Shown: positions 1 through 10,208, counted from the stretch's first letter. The stretch: DNA of 64,000 nucleotides from Thermomonas alba (GCF_022419205.1 NZ_JAJOZU010000003.1:310001-374000); one strand, 5' to 3'. The notes: generated by a model from the letters alone, not told the origin. Numbers and translations: made by a program.

Positions 1-1810
1 TGGGCATGTGGATCGGCAGGAAGCCGCTCTGCGGGCGCTTGTAGCCGTGCTGTTTCATGTCCCACCACGCATCGTTGTCGCGCACCACCGGGGTGAAGGC
101 GAAGTTGTAGGCCGGCGGCGGCGAGGAAGTGGACCATTCCAGGGTGCGGCCATCCCACGGGTCGCCGGTGACGTCGCGCAGCTGCTCGCGCTTGCGGAAG
201 CTGACGAACAGGTTGAGCAGGAACGCGGCGATGCCGAATGCGATCAGCAGCGCGCCGAACGCGGCCACGATGAACCACGGCTGCAGGCTGGGGTCGTCGA
301 AGTGGCTCATGCGGCGGGTGACGCCCATCAGGCCCAGCACGTACAGCGGGGTGAACGCGAACCAGTAGCCCAGGAACCAGAACCAGAACGAAACCTTCCC
401 GAGGAATGGATCGAGCTTGTAGCCGAACGCCTTCGGGAACCAGTAGTACATGCCGGCGAACACGCCGAACACCACGCCGCCGATGATCACGTTGTGGAAG
501 TGCGCGACCAGGAACAGCGAGTTGTGCAGCACGAAGTCGGCCGGCGGCACCGCCAGCAGCACGCCGGTCATGCCGCCCACGGTGAAGGTCACCATGAAGC
601 CGATCGTCCACAGCATCGGCACCTCGAAGCGGATGCGGCCGCGGTACATGGTGAACAGCCAGTTGAACATCTTCGCGCCGGTCGGGATCGAGATGATCAT
701 GGTGGTGATCCCGAAGAACGAGTTCACGCTGGCGCCCGAGCCCATGGTGAAGAAGTGGTGCAGCCACACCAGGTACGACAGGATGGTGATGCACACGGTC
801 GCGTACACCATCGAGCTATAGCCGAACAGGCGCTTGCCGGTGAAGGTGGACACCACTTCGGAGAACACGCCGAACAGCGGCAGGATCAGGATGTAGACCT
901 CGGGATGGCCCCAGATCCAGATCAGGTTCACGTACAACATCGGGTTGCCGCCGAGGTCGTTGGTGAAGAAGTTGGTGCCGATGTAGCGGTCCATCGTCAG
1001 CATCGCCAGCACCGCGGTCAGCACCGGGAAGCTGGCCACGATCAGGATGTTCGAGCACAGCGAGGTCCAGGTGAACACCGGCATCTTCATCAGGCTCATG
1101 CCCGGCGCGCGCATCTTGATGATGGTCACGATCAGGTTGATGCCCGACAGCGTGGTCCCCACACCCGCGATCTGCAGCGCCCAGATGTAGTAGTCCATGC
1201 CTACGTCGGGGCTGTAGTCGATCCCAGAAAGTGGCGCCATCGCCAGCCAGCCGGCCTTGGAAAACTCACCCACGAACAGCGAGATCATCACCAGCATCGC
1301 GCCGGCGGTGGTCATCCAGAAGCTGAAGTTGTTCAGGAACGGGAATGCCACGTCGCGCGCGCCGATCTGCAGCGGTACCACGTAGTTCATCAGCCCGGTG
1401 ATGAACGGCATGGCCACGAAGAAGATCATGATCACGCCGTGCGCGGTGAAGATCTGGTCGTAGTGATGCGGCGGCAGATAGCCGAGGTTGTCGCCGAAGG
1501 CGATCGCTTGCTGAGCGCGCATCATCAGTGCGTCGGCAAAGCCGCGCAGCAGCATCACCAGACCCAGCACCATGTACATGATGCCGATCTTCTTGTGGTC
1601 GATGCTGGTGGCCCAATCGCGCCAGAAGGTGCCCCACAGGCGGTATTTGGTCATGAGCGCCAGCACCGTCAACGCGGCGAGGCTGGCACCGATGAAGGTC
1701 GCGACCAGGATCGGCTCGTGATACGGGATCGCCGCCAGGCTGAGCTTGCCCAGCCAGGGCGAGACGCTGGCGTAGGGATCGGGGGAAGGGGTGGGGGTCA
1801 TGATCGTCAT
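1..1810 (-). CDS. cyoB: Cytochrome bo3 ubiquinol oxidase subunit I (3' end outside window)
   Basis: This is the catalytic haem-copper subunit of the bo3 terminal oxidase in the inner membrane, which oxidises ubiquinol, reduces O2 to water and pumps protons. Translation gives about 603 residues with many membrane helices and the expected histidine motifs, including [12 protein letters not shown], the [10 protein letters not shown] segment and [14 protein letters not shown], which carry the CuB, cross-linked Tyr and haem ligands. The frame stays open to base 1, so roughly the last 50-60 residues lie outside. Two in-frame ATGs, at 1810 and 1801, are possible starts and neither has a strong ribosome site. 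It begins 15 bp after cyoA, so the two are co-transcribed; cyoC and cyoD would follow beyond the edge. Confidence 0.95.
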   Translation of the reverse strand, partial: MTIMTPTPSPDPYASVSPWLGKLSLAAIPYHEPILVATFIGASLAALTVLALMTKYRLWGTFWRDWATSIDHKKIGIMYMVLGLVMLLRGFADALMMRAQQAIAFGDNLGYLPPHHYDQIFTAHGVIMIFFVAMPFITGLMNYVVPLQIGARDVAFPFLNNFSFWMTTAGAMLVMISLFVGEFSKAGWLAMAPLSGIDYSPDVGMDYYIWALQIAGVGTTLSGINLIVTIIKMRAPGMSLMKMPVFTWTSLCSNILIVASFPVLTAVLAMLTMDRYIGTNFFTNDLGGNPMLYVNLIWIWGHPEVYILILPLFGVFSEVVSTFTGKRLFGYSSMVYATVCITILSYLVWLHHFFTMGSGASVNSFFGITTMIISIPTGAKMFNWLFTMYRGRIRFEVPMLWTIGFMVTFTVGGMTGVLLAVPPADFVLHNSLFLVAHFHNVIIGGVVFGVFAGMYYWFPKAFGYKLDPFLGKVSFWFWFLGYWFAFTPLYVLGLMGVTRRMSHFDDPSLQPWFIVAAFGALLIAFGIAAFLLNLFVSFRKREQLRDVTGDPWDGRTLEWSTSSPPPAYNFAFTPVVRDNDAWWDMKQHGYKRPQSGFLPIHMP

Positions 1811-1825
1811 TTCAGAAACGAAGAA

Positions 1826-2878
1826 TCAGGGAGCGCGCAGGGCCAGGGTCCACGCGGCGGGCTTGACCTCGTCGGCGGTGCAGGTGGCACCGGGGACATA
1901 AGGACGGCCGCGCAGATCGCCGCGGCTGCGCTCGCGCAGCACGGCCATGCCGCTGTCGGCGGCGCGCCGGCCGCCGGTGGCGTCGATCGCCATCATTTCG
2001 TGCATGCACATCCGGCTCGGATCCACGCAGCGGTTCAGGACGGCGTCGTACAGGGTCGGGTCGACGTGCGCGAACAGGCGAACGGGCTCGCGCTCGCTCG
2101 GTTTCTCCAGCTGCAGGTAAGTGGCGCGATCCAGCGCGCTGCCGCTGGCGCGGGCCTTTGCCACCCAGGCGTCGAAGCCGGCAGCGTCGGTGGCGTGCAC
2201 GGCGAAGCGCATCCAGGAGAACCCGGCGCCGCTGTAGTTGGAGGAGAAGCCAACGAACTTGCCCGGCTTGTTGGCGACCGCGTTCAGCTCGGTCTGCATG
2301 CCGGGCATGGTGTAGATCATGCCGGCCAGCTCGGGGATGTAGAACGCGTTCATTACGTTGGATGAGGTGAGCTTGAAGCGCACCGGGCGATCCACCGGCA
2401 GGGCCAGCTCGTTCACCGCGGCCACCCCCTGCTCGGGGTAGATGAACAGCCACTTCCAGTCCAGCGAGACCACCTGCACTTCGAGCGGCTTGACGTCCGC
2501 TGGCACCGGCTTGCCGGGCGCGATGCGGTCCAGCGGGCGGTAGGGGTCGAGGGTATGGGTGGTGATCCAGGTGATCGCGCCCAGCGCCAGGATGATCAGC
2601 AGCGGGCCGCCCCAGATCACCAGTTCCAGTTGGGTGGAGTGGTCCCAGTCCGGGGTGTACTTGGCGGCGCGGTTGGAGGCGCGGTAGCGCCAGGCGAAGA
2701 ACAGGGTGAGCGCGATCACCGGCACGATCACGATCAGCATCAGCGCGGTAGCGACGACGATCAGTTGACCTTGCTGGCGGGCGACGTCGCCGGAGGGATC
2801 GAGCACGACGGTGCGTGCGCAGCCGGAAACGGCCAGCAGCGCGGGCAGCAGCCACGCGGCACGGGAGAGCTTGGGCAT
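1826..2878 (-). CDS. cyoA: Cytochrome bo3 ubiquinol oxidase subunit II
   Basis: Subunit II of the bo3 quinol oxidase, 350 residues. The N-terminus is a lipoprotein signal with lipobox LAVSGC (Cys20). Two membrane helices follow (about 35-65 and 85-110), then a periplasmic cupredoxin domain. The stretch SSNVMNAFYIPELAGMIY and the SSNYSGAGFSWMRF segment match quinol-oxidase CyoA. The Cys/His/Met CuA ligands of cytochrome c oxidases are absent, so the electron donor should be ubiquinol. The C-terminus has the CyoA-type arm with MCMHEMM. It is the first gene of cyoAB and is divergent from the MFS gene at 3039, with 160 bp between them. Confidence 0.95.
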   Translation of the reverse strand: MPKLSRAAWLLPALLAVSGCARTVVLDPSGDVARQQGQLIVVATALMLIVIVPVIALTLFFAWRYRASNRAAKYTPDWDHSTQLELVIWGGPLLIILALGAITWITTHTLDPYRPLDRIAPGKPVPADVKPLEVQVVSLDWKWLFIYPEQGVAAVNELALPVDRPVRFKLTSSNVMNAFYIPELAGMIYTMPGMQTELNAVANKPGKFVGFSSNYSGAGFSWMRFAVHATDAAGFDAWVAKARASGSALDRATYLQLEKPSEREPVRLFAHVDPTLYDAVLNRCVDPSRMCMHEMMAIDATGGRRAADSGMAVLRERSRGDLRGRPYVPGATCTADEVKPAAWTLALRAP

Positions 2879-2947
2879 GGTTGGCGAGAATCGACTTGGG
2901 GGAGTCGGCGCACACTTTAACGTCAGCTGCGCATGAAGACGATTGGA

Positions 2948-2975
2948 CGTTTTGTCCTATCGCAAGGACAAAACG
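2948..2975. promoter_or_regulatory. Perfect 10-bp inverted repeat between cyoA and an MFS gene
   Basis: The arms CGTTTTGTCC and GGACAAAACG are exact reverse complements separated by TATCGCAA. The repeat lies 70 bp before cyoA on one side and 63 bp before the MFS start on the other. There is no T-tract, so it looks more like a dimeric regulator's operator than a terminator. I do not recognise the motif; it is not the FNR consensus. Confidence 0.5.
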
Positions 2976-3038
2976 CATCACCTATGGTTTGATAGCGGTG
3001 TTCCGTGCCTGGCGCACATCCGCATTCAGGAAAAGCTC

Positions 3039-4358
3039 ATGTCTGCCCAGCTCTCCACTGCTACCGACCATGACCACGGCCGTCAAGCCAGCCACGATGT
3101 GGCCCCGGGCGAGATCGCGGTCGGCGTGGTGATCGGCCGCGCCTCCGAGAACTTCGATTTCTTCGTGTATGGCATCGCCTCGGCGCTGGTATTTCCCAAG
3201 GTGTTCTTCCCGTTCACCGACGCGCTGACCGGCGCGTTGTATTCCTTCGCCATCTTTGCGCTGGCATTCGTGGTGCGTCCCCTGGGCACGGTGCTGTCGA
3301 TGCAGATCCAGCGGCGCTGGGACCGCGGCACCAAGCTCACGGTGGCGCTGTTCATGCTGGGAATCGCCACCGCTGGGATCGCCTTCCTGCCGGGCTATGC
3401 CACGCTGGGCAGCGCGGCCATCGTCCTGCTGGCGTTGCTGCGGATGCTGCAGGGCATGGCGATGGGCGGCTCCTGGGACGGGCTGCCCTCGCTGCTGGCG
3501 ATCAACGCGCCCAAGCACAGGCGCGGCTGGTACGCCATGCTCGGCCAGCTGGGGGCGCCGGTGGGCTTCATCGTGGCCGCGGCCCTGTTCGCCTACCTGC
3601 TCGCCAGCCTGGGTCCGGAGGATTTCTACGATTGGGGCTGGCGTTATCCGTTCTACGCCGCCTTCGCCATCAACGTGGTGGCGCTGTTCGCGCGCCTGCG
3701 CCTGGTGGTCACGCGCGAATACGAGCGGGAAATGCATCAGAGCGAGCTGGAGCCGGTGCCGCTGCGCGAGCTGATCGAGGTCAAGGGCCGCCACGTGGTG
3801 ATCGGCGCCTTCGCTCCGCTGGCCAGCTATGCGCTGTTCCACATCGTCACCATTTTTCCGCTGTCGTGGTGGCTGCTGTTCGAACGGCAGTCGATCGTCG
3901 ATCTGCTGTGGCTGCAGGTGCTGGGGGGCTTCATCGCCATCGGTGGGGTGCTGGCCTCGGGCGTGATCGCCGACCGCTTCGGGCGGATTCCCACCCTGGG
4001 CGGGCTGGCGCTGGCGATCGCGATGTTCAGCGGTTTCGCGCCGACCTTGCTGGGGGGCGGTAAGCTCGCCCAGGATGCCTTCATCCTGATTGGCTTCCTG
4101 CTGCTGGGGCTGTCCTATGGGCAGTCCTCCGGCGCGGTCACCCGCAACTTCGGCGCGCGCTATCGCTACACCGGCGCCGCGCTCAGCACCGATTTTGCCT
4201 GGTTGATCGGCGCCGCCTTCGCCCCGCTGGTGGCACTGTGGCTGTGCGCCAACTTCGGGCTGGCTTTCCTCGGCGCCTACCTGCTCTCGGGCGCGATCAG
4301 CACGTTCGTGGCGCTGCTGATCCACCACCGCATCCGGCGTGGCGAGATGCAGGCTTGA
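3039..4358 (+). CDS. MFS transporter, metabolite:H+ symporter-like
   Basis: A 439-residue major facilitator with about 12 hydrophobic helices. It resembles the metabolite:proton symporter branch: an early charged motif (RASENFDFFVYGIAS), RPLGTV in helix 3, RMLQGMAMGGSWDG in helix 5 and DRFGRIP in the second half. In the family's central loop the region becomes TREYEREMHQSELEPVPL. The ATG at 3039 is chosen because AGGAAAA lies just upstream; an in-frame ATG at 2943 would put the start inside the intergenic palindrome. The substrate cannot be told from sequence. It is divergent from cyoA and followed by sdhE 35 bp later. Confidence 0.85.
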   Translation: MSAQLSTATDHDHGRQASHDVAPGEIAVGVVIGRASENFDFFVYGIASALVFPKVFFPFTDALTGALYSFAIFALAFVVRPLGTVLSMQIQRRWDRGTKLTVALFMLGIATAGIAFLPGYATLGSAAIVLLALLRMLQGMAMGGSWDGLPSLLAINAPKHRRGWYAMLGQLGAPVGFIVAAALFAYLLASLGPEDFYDWGWRYPFYAAFAINVVALFARLRLVVTREYEREMHQSELEPVPLRELIEVKGRHVVIGAFAPLASYALFHIVTIFPLSWWLLFERQSIVDLLWLQVLGGFIAIGGVLASGVIADRFGRIPTLGGLALAIAMFSGFAPTLLGGGKLAQDAFILIGFLLLGLSYGQSSGAVTRNFGARYRYTGAALSTDFAWLIGAAFAPLVALWLCANFGLAFLGAYLLSGAISTFVALLIHHRIRRGEMQA

Positions 4359-4393
4359 GCCGGCACGGCGCATAGGGTGAGAGGACGGATGTG

Positions 4394-4654
4394 ATGAGTC
4401 AGGCGCCGGACGACGAGGCCGAGCTGCGCAAACTGCGCTGGCGCTGCCGGCGTGGCATGCGCGAGCTGGATCAGCTGCTCGAGCGCTGGCTGGAGCGCCG
4501 GTGGCGGCAAAGTCCGACCCACGAGCGCGAAGTGTTCCTGCGGCTACTGGATACCGAAGACGACAGACTCTGGCGCTGGTTCCTCGGCCACGAGACCCCG
4601 CCCGATGCCGACCTCGCCGCGCTCATCCAGCACATCCGCCAGCTGCCGGTTTGA
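4394..4654 (+). CDS. sdhE: FAD assembly factor SdhE
   Basis: A small (86 aa) helical protein with the diagnostic RRGMRELD motif near residues 18-25, which includes the RGxxE residues used for covalent attachment of FAD to the SdhA flavoprotein of succinate dehydrogenase. Length and the closing [11 protein letters not shown] helix fit the family (formerly YgfY/CptB). A GTG at 4391 could also serve as start. The 3' end overlaps the next gene by 50 bp, the same pairing as ygfY-ygfX in enterobacteria. Confidence 0.93.
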   Translation: MSQAPDDEAELRKLRWRCRRGMRELDQLLERWLERRWRQSPTHEREVFLRLLDTEDDRLWRWFLGHETPPDADLAALIQHIRQLPV

Positions 4655-5057
4655 ATGGCGGCCCTCTCGCCTGGGCCAGGCCGCATTGGCCGGCCTGGCC
4701 GCGCTGGGCGTGTTCTGTGTGCTGGCTTGCGACCTGCCCGTCGCGCTGGCCTGGCCGGGCGCGCTGCTGGTGGTCGCGGGCGCAAGCGCGCAGCTGCGCC
4801 GCTATCGGCGCTTGCCAGGCTGCGTAGTGGAGATCATGCCTGCCACCGGCAGCATGCGTTGCGATGGTCAGTTGCTGCGCGCGCTGCGCGTGCGGGTGCG
4901 CGGGCCGCTGACCTTCGTCGGCTGGCAGCGGGCAGACGGGTGCTGGACATGGCGGCTGTTCTGGCCGGATCAGCTCGGCGCCGCGGGTCGGCGTGAACTG
5001 CAGCTGGCGATTCGGCGGCTGGCGCCTGCCGCGGATCCAGGATCGGTGGCAGGATAA
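4605..5057 (+). CDS. cptA: YgfX/CptA-family membrane protein
   Basis: A 150-residue protein with two close hydrophobic helices (about residues 30-65), followed by a basic, Trp-rich soluble part ([19 protein letters not shown]). This layout, and its position overlapping sdhE, match YgfX/CptA, a poorly conserved inner-membrane protein reported in E. coli as a cytoskeleton-inhibiting toxin paired with SdhE; that toxin role is debated. The in-frame ATG at 4605 lies inside sdhE and gives a 50-bp overlap, implying translational coupling. Identification rests on context and topology more than on sequence. Confidence 0.75.
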   Translation: MPTSPRSSSTSASCRFEWRPSRLGQAALAGLAALGVFCVLACDLPVALAWPGALLVVAGASAQLRRYRRLPGCVVEIMPATGSMRCDGQLLRALRVRVRGPLTFVGWQRADGCWTWRLFWPDQLGAAGRRELQLAIRRLAPAADPGSVAG

Positions 5058-5080
5058 GCGTCTTTCTGCCAAGGATTGCG

Positions 5081-6325
5081 ATGTTCAGACCGCTTCCTGT
5101 CGCCATCGGCCTGCGCTATCTGCGCGCCAAGCGCCGCAACGGCTTCATCTCGTTCATCTCGCTGGCGTCGATCCTCGGCATCGCGCTGGGCGTCACGGCA
5201 TTGATCACCACGCTGGCGGTGATGAGCGGCTTCCAGAAGGAGATCCGCAATCGCATGCTGGGCATGGCCGCGCACGCCACCGTCAGCGGCTACGGCCAGC
5301 CGCTGCAGGACTGGCGGCATGCGGTGCAGGTGGCGATGGCCGACCCGCGGGTGGCCGGGGCCGCGCCCTACATCGAGAAGGAGGCGCTGATTTCCGGTGC
5401 CAGCAACCAGCCGGCGATGCTGCGCGGGGTGGACCCGGCGCAGGAAGGCAAGGTGTCGGTGCTGCCGGCGAAGATGGTGCAGGGCACGCTGGCGCAGCTC
5501 ACGCCCGGCAGTTTCAACATCGTGCTGGGCAAGGAGCTGGCGCTGTGGCTGGGGGTGTCGGTGGGCGACGATGTGATCGTCACCCTGGCCGATTTCCGCA
5601 GCACCCCGGTGGGCGGGGTGCAGACCATGAAGCGGTTCCGGGTCAGCGGCATCTTCGAGGCCGGCTACAACGAGTTCGACAAGGGCCTGGCGGTCGTCAA
5701 CCTGGCCGACCTCCAGCGCTTGCTGCGGATGGGCGAGGGCGTGACCGGGGTGCGCCTGAAGCTGCATGACATGGACCAGGCCTTCGACGTGGCGCGCGCG
5801 CTGGCGCTGAAGCTGAAGGGGCCGTATCGGGTGAGCGACTGGACCCAGGACAACGCCAATCTGTTCCGCGCGCTGAAGATGGAAAAGACGGTGATGGGCA
5901 TCCTGCTGTCGCTGATCGTGGCGATGGGCGCGTTCAACCTGGTGTCCTCGCAGGTGATGCTGGTGACCGACAAGCAGGCTGACATCGCCATCCTGCGCAC
6001 CCTCGGCCTGACCCCGGGGCAGGTGATGCGGGTGTTCATGGTGCAGGGCAGCCTGATCGGGATCATCGGCACCGTGGCCGGCGTGATCGGCGGCATCCTG
6101 CTCACCCTCAACCTCAACCGCATCCTGCAGGCGATCGAATCCTTATTGGGGGTGCAGCTGCTGCCGGAAGACGTGTACTACATCACCGGATTGCCGACTG
6201 ACATGCAGACCCAGGATGTGGTCGTCATCGTCCTGGTGGCGCTGACGATGGCCTTCATCGCCACCTTGTATCCGGCCTGGCGCGCGGCGCGCACGGCTCC
6301 GGCGGAGGCCCTGCGCTATGAGTGA
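5081..6325 (+). CDS. lolC: Lipoprotein-releasing ABC transporter permease (LolC/LolE family)
   Basis: Inner-membrane permease that with LolD extracts outer-membrane lipoproteins and hands them to LolA. It is 414 residues, the usual size. The short cytoplasmic N-terminus reads [19 protein letters not shown], as in LolC/E. Helix 1 lies at about 20-45, a periplasmic MacB-like domain at about 46-265, and three C-terminal helices end in [20 protein letters not shown], the standard FtsX/LolE tail. It overlaps lolD by 8 bp (ATGAGTGA). No second permease gene is adjacent, so it may act as a homodimer (LolF-like) or pair with a subunit encoded elsewhere. The matching chaperone lolA is at 40068. Confidence 0.93.
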   Translation: MFRPLPVAIGLRYLRAKRRNGFISFISLASILGIALGVTALITTLAVMSGFQKEIRNRMLGMAAHATVSGYGQPLQDWRHAVQVAMADPRVAGAAPYIEKEALISGASNQPAMLRGVDPAQEGKVSVLPAKMVQGTLAQLTPGSFNIVLGKELALWLGVSVGDDVIVTLADFRSTPVGGVQTMKRFRVSGIFEAGYNEFDKGLAVVNLADLQRLLRMGEGVTGVRLKLHDMDQAFDVARALALKLKGPYRVSDWTQDNANLFRALKMEKTVMGILLSLIVAMGAFNLVSSQVMLVTDKQADIAILRTLGLTPGQVMRVFMVQGSLIGIIGTVAGVIGGILLTLNLNRILQAIESLLGVQLLPEDVYYITGLPTDMQTQDVVVIVLVALTMAFIATLYPAWRAARTAPAEALRYE

Positions 6326-7022
6326 GGCGATGCAGGCGGTGATCCGCGCCGAAAATCTCGGCAAGACTTACGCCGAAGGCAGGCTCTATACGCCGGTGTT
6401 CGACGGTCTCGATTTTTGCGTGCATGCGGGCGAGACGGTGGCCATCCTCGGCGCGTCCGGGGCAGGCAAGAGCACCCTGCTGCACCTGCTGGGCGGGCTG
6501 GACGTACCCACCGCTGGCGAGGTGTACGTGACCGGGCACAAGATGAGCGCGCTGTCGGACGCCGCGCGTGGCCGCCTGCGCAACCGCGCGCTGGGGTTCG
6601 TCTATCAGTTCCACCATCTGCTGCCGGAGTTCACCGCGCTGGAAAACGTGATGATGCCGGTGCTGCTGGCCGGGCAGTCGCCGGAAGTGGCGCGCCAGCG
6701 TGCCAGCGCGATGTTGGAGGCCGTCGGCTTGGGGCAACGCCTGCAGCACAAGCCGGGCGAACTGTCGGGCGGCGAGCGTCAGCGCACTGCGGTGGCGCGC
6801 GCGTTGGTCAACAAGCCGGCCTGCGTGCTCGGCGATGAGCCCACCGGCAACCTGGATGAGAAAACTGCCGCGCAGGTGTTCGCGCAAATGCTCGAACTCA
6901 ACCGCGCGCAGCGCACCAGCCTGGTGCTGGTGACCCACGACCGCGGGTTGGCGCGCCGGCTGGACCGGGTGCTGGAGCTGCACGAGGGACGCCTGCGCCC
7001 GCTGGCGCATTCCGAGGTGTAA
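6318..7022 (+). CDS. lolD: Lipoprotein-releasing ABC transporter ATP-binding protein LolD
   Basis: ATPase subunit of the lipoprotein-releasing complex, 234 residues. The Walker A motif is GASGAGKST (45-53), the signature LSGGERQR (149-156), and Walker B with the LolD/MacB hallmark DEPTGNLD (about 173-180). The Q-loop is [18 protein letters not shown], where the FHHLLPEF stretch is typical of LolD. It is translationally coupled to the permease. A close relative is encoded at 47776 in a damaged locus. Confidence 0.95.
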   Translation: MSEAMQAVIRAENLGKTYAEGRLYTPVFDGLDFCVHAGETVAILGASGAGKSTLLHLLGGLDVPTAGEVYVTGHKMSALSDAARGRLRNRALGFVYQFHHLLPEFTALENVMMPVLLAGQSPEVARQRASAMLEAVGLGQRLQHKPGELSGGERQRTAVARALVNKPACVLGDEPTGNLDEKTAAQVFAQMLELNRAQRTSLVLVTHDRGLARRLDRVLELHEGRLRPLAHSEV

Positions 7023-7092
7023 GCCTCGCTGCCTTCGGGCGCGGCAAGAAAACCCCGACCCCGACGCGCGTCATCCGCCGAGCGACGCGCGG

Positions 7093-9555
7093 ATGGCCAC
7101 GGCCGAGACTGCCGCCATGGCATCCCCGATCGCGGCCCCGGCATCCCCCACGGCATTGCCACTCCCGCGCTGGTCATGGCCAGGGATTGCGGCGATCCCG
7201 GTGGCCCCGTTCGGGCCGGCCAGCGCCGCGATGCTGCTGGCCGGGGTCGGTGCCGTATTGGCGCTGCCGTCGCTGCCGCGCTGGCCATTGCTGGCCGTTG
7301 TCGGCGTGATGGGCCTGGGTCTGTTCTTGCGGGGCGGCATCGCACGCCTGGTTGGCGGATTCCTGCTCGGCCTGGCCTATGCTGGCCTGCAAGCCACCGT
7401 GGTGCTGGCGGCGCAGCTGCCGGCGTCGCTGCAGGGGCAGGTAGTCCGGCTGCAGGGGCAGGTGCTCGACCTGCCGGTGCACGAGCCGCGCCGAACCCGG
7501 TTCCTGTTCCAGCTTGACGATGCGGCCACGCTGCCGCCGGCGCTGCGCGGCCAGCGCCTGCGCCTGGCCTGGTACGAGGACGACCCGCGTCCGCGTCTGC
7601 AGCTGCGCGCCGGCAGCCGCTGGGTGCTGCAGGCACGCCTGCGCGCCCCGCGCGGACTGCGCAACCCCGGTGGCGGCGATGCCGAGATGTACGCGCTGGG
7701 CGCGCGCATCGCCGCCACCGGTACCCTGCAGAAACCGGCGACGGCGCGGCAGTTGGCCGCCCCGGCCGGGATCGACGCCTGGCGCGAGGACATGAGCGAG
7801 CGCATCGCCGCGGCGGTGCCCGGGCCTTCCGCGCGCTACGTGCAGGCGCTGGCGCTGGGCGATACCCGCGCGCTCGACACCCGCGACTGGACGCGCCTGC
7901 GTGCGGCCGGGCTGACCCACCTGATCGCGATTTCCGGCTTCCATGTCGGGCTGGTGGCGGGATTCTGCGCGCTGCTGGCGGGCGCGCTGTGGTGGCTGTG
8001 GCCGCCGCTCTGCCGCTGGCGGCCGCGGCCGTTCGCGGCCGGGGCAGGGGCGGTGCTGGGGGCCTTCGGGTACGCGCTGCTGACCGGGATGGCGGTACCC
8101 ACCCTGCGCACCGCGGTGATGATTGCGGTGCTGGTGCTCGCGCGCTGGCTGCGGCGACGGCTGGGGATGGCCGATGCGCTGGCGCTGGGCGTCTGGGTGC
8201 TGCTGGCGCTGGACCCGCTGGCTGTGCTCGGGGCCGGCTTCTGGCTCAGTTTCGCCGGGGTGGCCTGGCTGCTGTGGTGCCTGCCGGAGGGTGATGGCCG
8301 CGGCTGGCGCGGCCTGCTGGGCGGCTTCCTCAAAGCGCAGGGAGTGGCGAGCCTGGGGCTGCTGCCGCTGTGCGTGGTGCTGTTCGGGCAGGCCTCGCTG
8401 GCGGGGCCGCTGGCGAATGGGGTGGCGGTGCCGTGGTGGAGCCTGGTGGTGGTGCCGCTGAGCCTGCTGGGGGTGCTGGCCGAGGTCCTGCACGCGGGCT
8501 GGGGCGCGTGGTGCTGGCAGGCCGCGGCCACCTGTTTCGACCTGCCGTGGCCGCTGCTGGCCGCCATTGCGGATAGCCCGCTGGCGCTGGCCTGGCTGCC
8601 GCAGGCGCGCTGGTATGCCTTGCCGCTGGCCCTGCTCGGGGCGCTGTGGCTGCTGCTGCCGCGCGGGCTGCCCGCGCGCTGGCTGGGTCTGCTGCTGTGG
8701 CTGCCGCTGCTGCTCCCGCCGCGCGAGCTGCCGGCCCCGGGCGAGGCGGAACTGGTGGTCATCGACGTCGGCCAGGGCCTGGCGGTGCTGGTGCGCACCG
8801 CCGGGCACGCGCTGCTGTACGACATGGGGCCGGCGCAGGCGGACGGGTTCGACGCCGGCGAGCGCGCGGTGGTGCCGGCCCTGCATGCGCTGGGCGTGCG
8901 CCGCCTCGATCTGGCGATCATCAGCCACGGCGACAACGACCATGCCGGTGGGCGCGAGGCGGTGGCGGCGGCGTTTCCACTGCCGCGGGTGCTGGCGCCC
9001 GAGGGCAGCCCGGCGCGCGGCGATGCGCCCTGCCTGGCGGGCCAGCAATGGCAGTGGGACGGCGTGCGCTTCCGCGTGCTGCATCCGGGGCCGGGGTTCC
9101 CATATCTGGGCAACGAGGCGGCCTGCGTGCTGCGGATCGAAACCGCCCATGCCAGCGCGCTGCTCGCTGGCGACATCGGGGGGTATGTGGAGCGCAAACT
9201 GCTGCGCGAACAGCCGCAGGCCGTGGCCAGCACGGTGGTCGTGGTCCCGCACCACGGCAGCGCCGGCTCCTCCGCGCCGGAGTTCGTGGCGGCCACCGGT
9301 GCGCGCCTGGCGCTGGTGTCCTCCGGGGCCGACAACCGCTTCGGCCATCCGCGTGGGGAGGTGGTAAGGCGCTGGTGCGGGGCAGGGACCGAGGTGCTGG
9401 ATAGCGCGCGCTCGGGCGCGATCCGGGTCTGGCTGACGGCGACGGGCGTGCAGCTGCGCGAGCAGCGCCGCGCGCAACCGCGGCTATGGGATGCGGTGCG
9501 CCGGCGTGGGCAGATGGCTGGGCTATGCTACGCGCCGGAGTTTTCGCGGCCATGA
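7093..9555 (+). CDS. comEC: DNA internalization competence protein ComEC/Rec2
   Basis: Inner-membrane channel for single-stranded DNA uptake in natural transformation. At 820 residues it is full-length. It has an N-terminal pair of helices and a DUF4131-like OB region (about 80-200), then the Competence domain with the family motif LTHLIAISGFHVGL (around 273), many helices to about 545, and a C-terminal metallo-beta-lactamase-like domain. That domain starts at VIDVGQGLAVLV, has HGDNDHAGG near residue 610 and VVPHHGSAGSS near 717. The start at 7093 follows a 70-bp gap after lolD; ATG 7117 is an alternative. Presence of an intact comEC suggests potential competence, but no other com genes lie here. 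Confidence 0.94.
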   Translation: MATAETAAMASPIAAPASPTALPLPRWSWPGIAAIPVAPFGPASAAMLLAGVGAVLALPSLPRWPLLAVVGVMGLGLFLRGGIARLVGGFLLGLAYAGLQATVVLAAQLPASLQGQVVRLQGQVLDLPVHEPRRTRFLFQLDDAATLPPALRGQRLRLAWYEDDPRPRLQLRAGSRWVLQARLRAPRGLRNPGGGDAEMYALGARIAATGTLQKPATARQLAAPAGIDAWREDMSERIAAAVPGPSARYVQALALGDTRALDTRDWTRLRAAGLTHLIAISGFHVGLVAGFCALLAGALWWLWPPLCRWRPRPFAAGAGAVLGAFGYALLTGMAVPTLRTAVMIAVLVLARWLRRRLGMADALALGVWVLLALDPLAVLGAGFWLSFAGVAWLLWCLPEGDGRGWRGLLGGFLKAQGVASLGLLPLCVVLFGQASLAGPLANGVAVPWWSLVVVPLSLLGVLAEVLHAGWGAWCWQAAATCFDLPWPLLAAIADSPLALAWLPQARWYALPLALLGALWLLLPRGLPARWLGLLLWLPLLLPPRELPAPGEAELVVIDVGQGLAVLVRTAGHALLYDMGPAQADGFDAGERAVVPALHALGVRRLDLAIISHGDNDHAGGREAVAAAFPLPRVLAPEGSPARGDAPCLAGQQWQWDGVRFRVLHPGPGFPYLGNEAACVLRIETAHASALLAGDIGGYVERKLLREQPQAVASTVVVVPHHGSAGSSAPEFVAATGARLALVSSGADNRFGHPRGEVVRRWCGAGTEVLDSARSGAIRVWLTATGVQLREQRRAQPRLWDAVRRRGQMAGLCYAPEFSRP

Positions 9556-9574
9556 AGGCCGAAAGGAGCGACCC

Positions 9575-10201
9575 GTGCTGGAACTGATCAAGGCTGGTGG
9601 CTGGCCGATGATCCCGCTGTTGCTGCTGGCGGTGGCCGCGCTGGCCATCATCCTCGAGCGCTTCTGGAGCCTGCGTCGCGAACGCGTGCTGCCGCCGGGC
9701 CTGGGCGAGGAAGTGCGCGAATGGGTTGGGGGCGGCAAGCCGCTGGAACCTGCGCACATTGAATCGCTGCGCGCGACTTCGCCGCTGGGCGCACTCCTGG
9801 CGGCGCAGCTGGACGTGCGCGGGCGTGGGCGCGAGGTGATGCGCGAGCGGGTCGAGGATGTGGGCCGCCACCTGGTGTACCGGATGGAGCGCTACCTGAA
9901 CGCACTCGGCACGATCGCCGCCGCCGGCCCGCTGCTGGGCCTGTTCGGCACCGTGGTCGGCATGATCCAGATGTTCCTCGGCATCCTCGACCACGGCATC
10001 GGCGATGCCAACCAGCTGGCGGGGGGCATCGGCAAGGCGCTGGTGTGCACCGCCACGGGCATGGTCGTGGCGATCCCGGCGCTGGTCTTCCACCGCCATT
10101 TCCGCAGCCGCATCGCCGGCTACATCGTGGACATGGAGCACGAGGCGATGCAGCTGGCCGATGTGCTGGATGCCGTCGCCAGCAACAAGAAGAAGGGCTG
10201 A
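9575..10201 (+). CDS. exbB: MotA/TolQ/ExbB proton channel family protein
   Basis: A 208-residue inner-membrane protein of the ExbB/TolQ family, which uses the proton gradient to energise TonB or Tol systems. It has an N-terminal helix (about 10-30), a cytoplasmic domain, and two helices with the conserved core LGTIAAAGPLLGLFGTVVGMI, then a third region rich in small residues (GIGKALVCTATGMVVAIPAL). The GTG at 9575 is chosen because AAGGAGCG sits 6 bases upstream. It is paired with exbD 7 bp downstream. In Xanthomonadales this pair commonly precedes msbA; its TonB/Tol partner is unknown. Confidence 0.9.
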   Translation: MLELIKAGGWPMIPLLLLAVAALAIILERFWSLRRERVLPPGLGEEVREWVGGGKPLEPAHIESLRATSPLGALLAAQLDVRGRGREVMRERVEDVGRHLVYRMERYLNALGTIAAAGPLLGLFGTVVGMIQMFLGILDHGIGDANQLAGGIGKALVCTATGMVVAIPALVFHRHFRSRIAGYIVDMEHEAMQLADVLDAVASNKKKG

Positions 10202-10208
10202 GGCGAGC

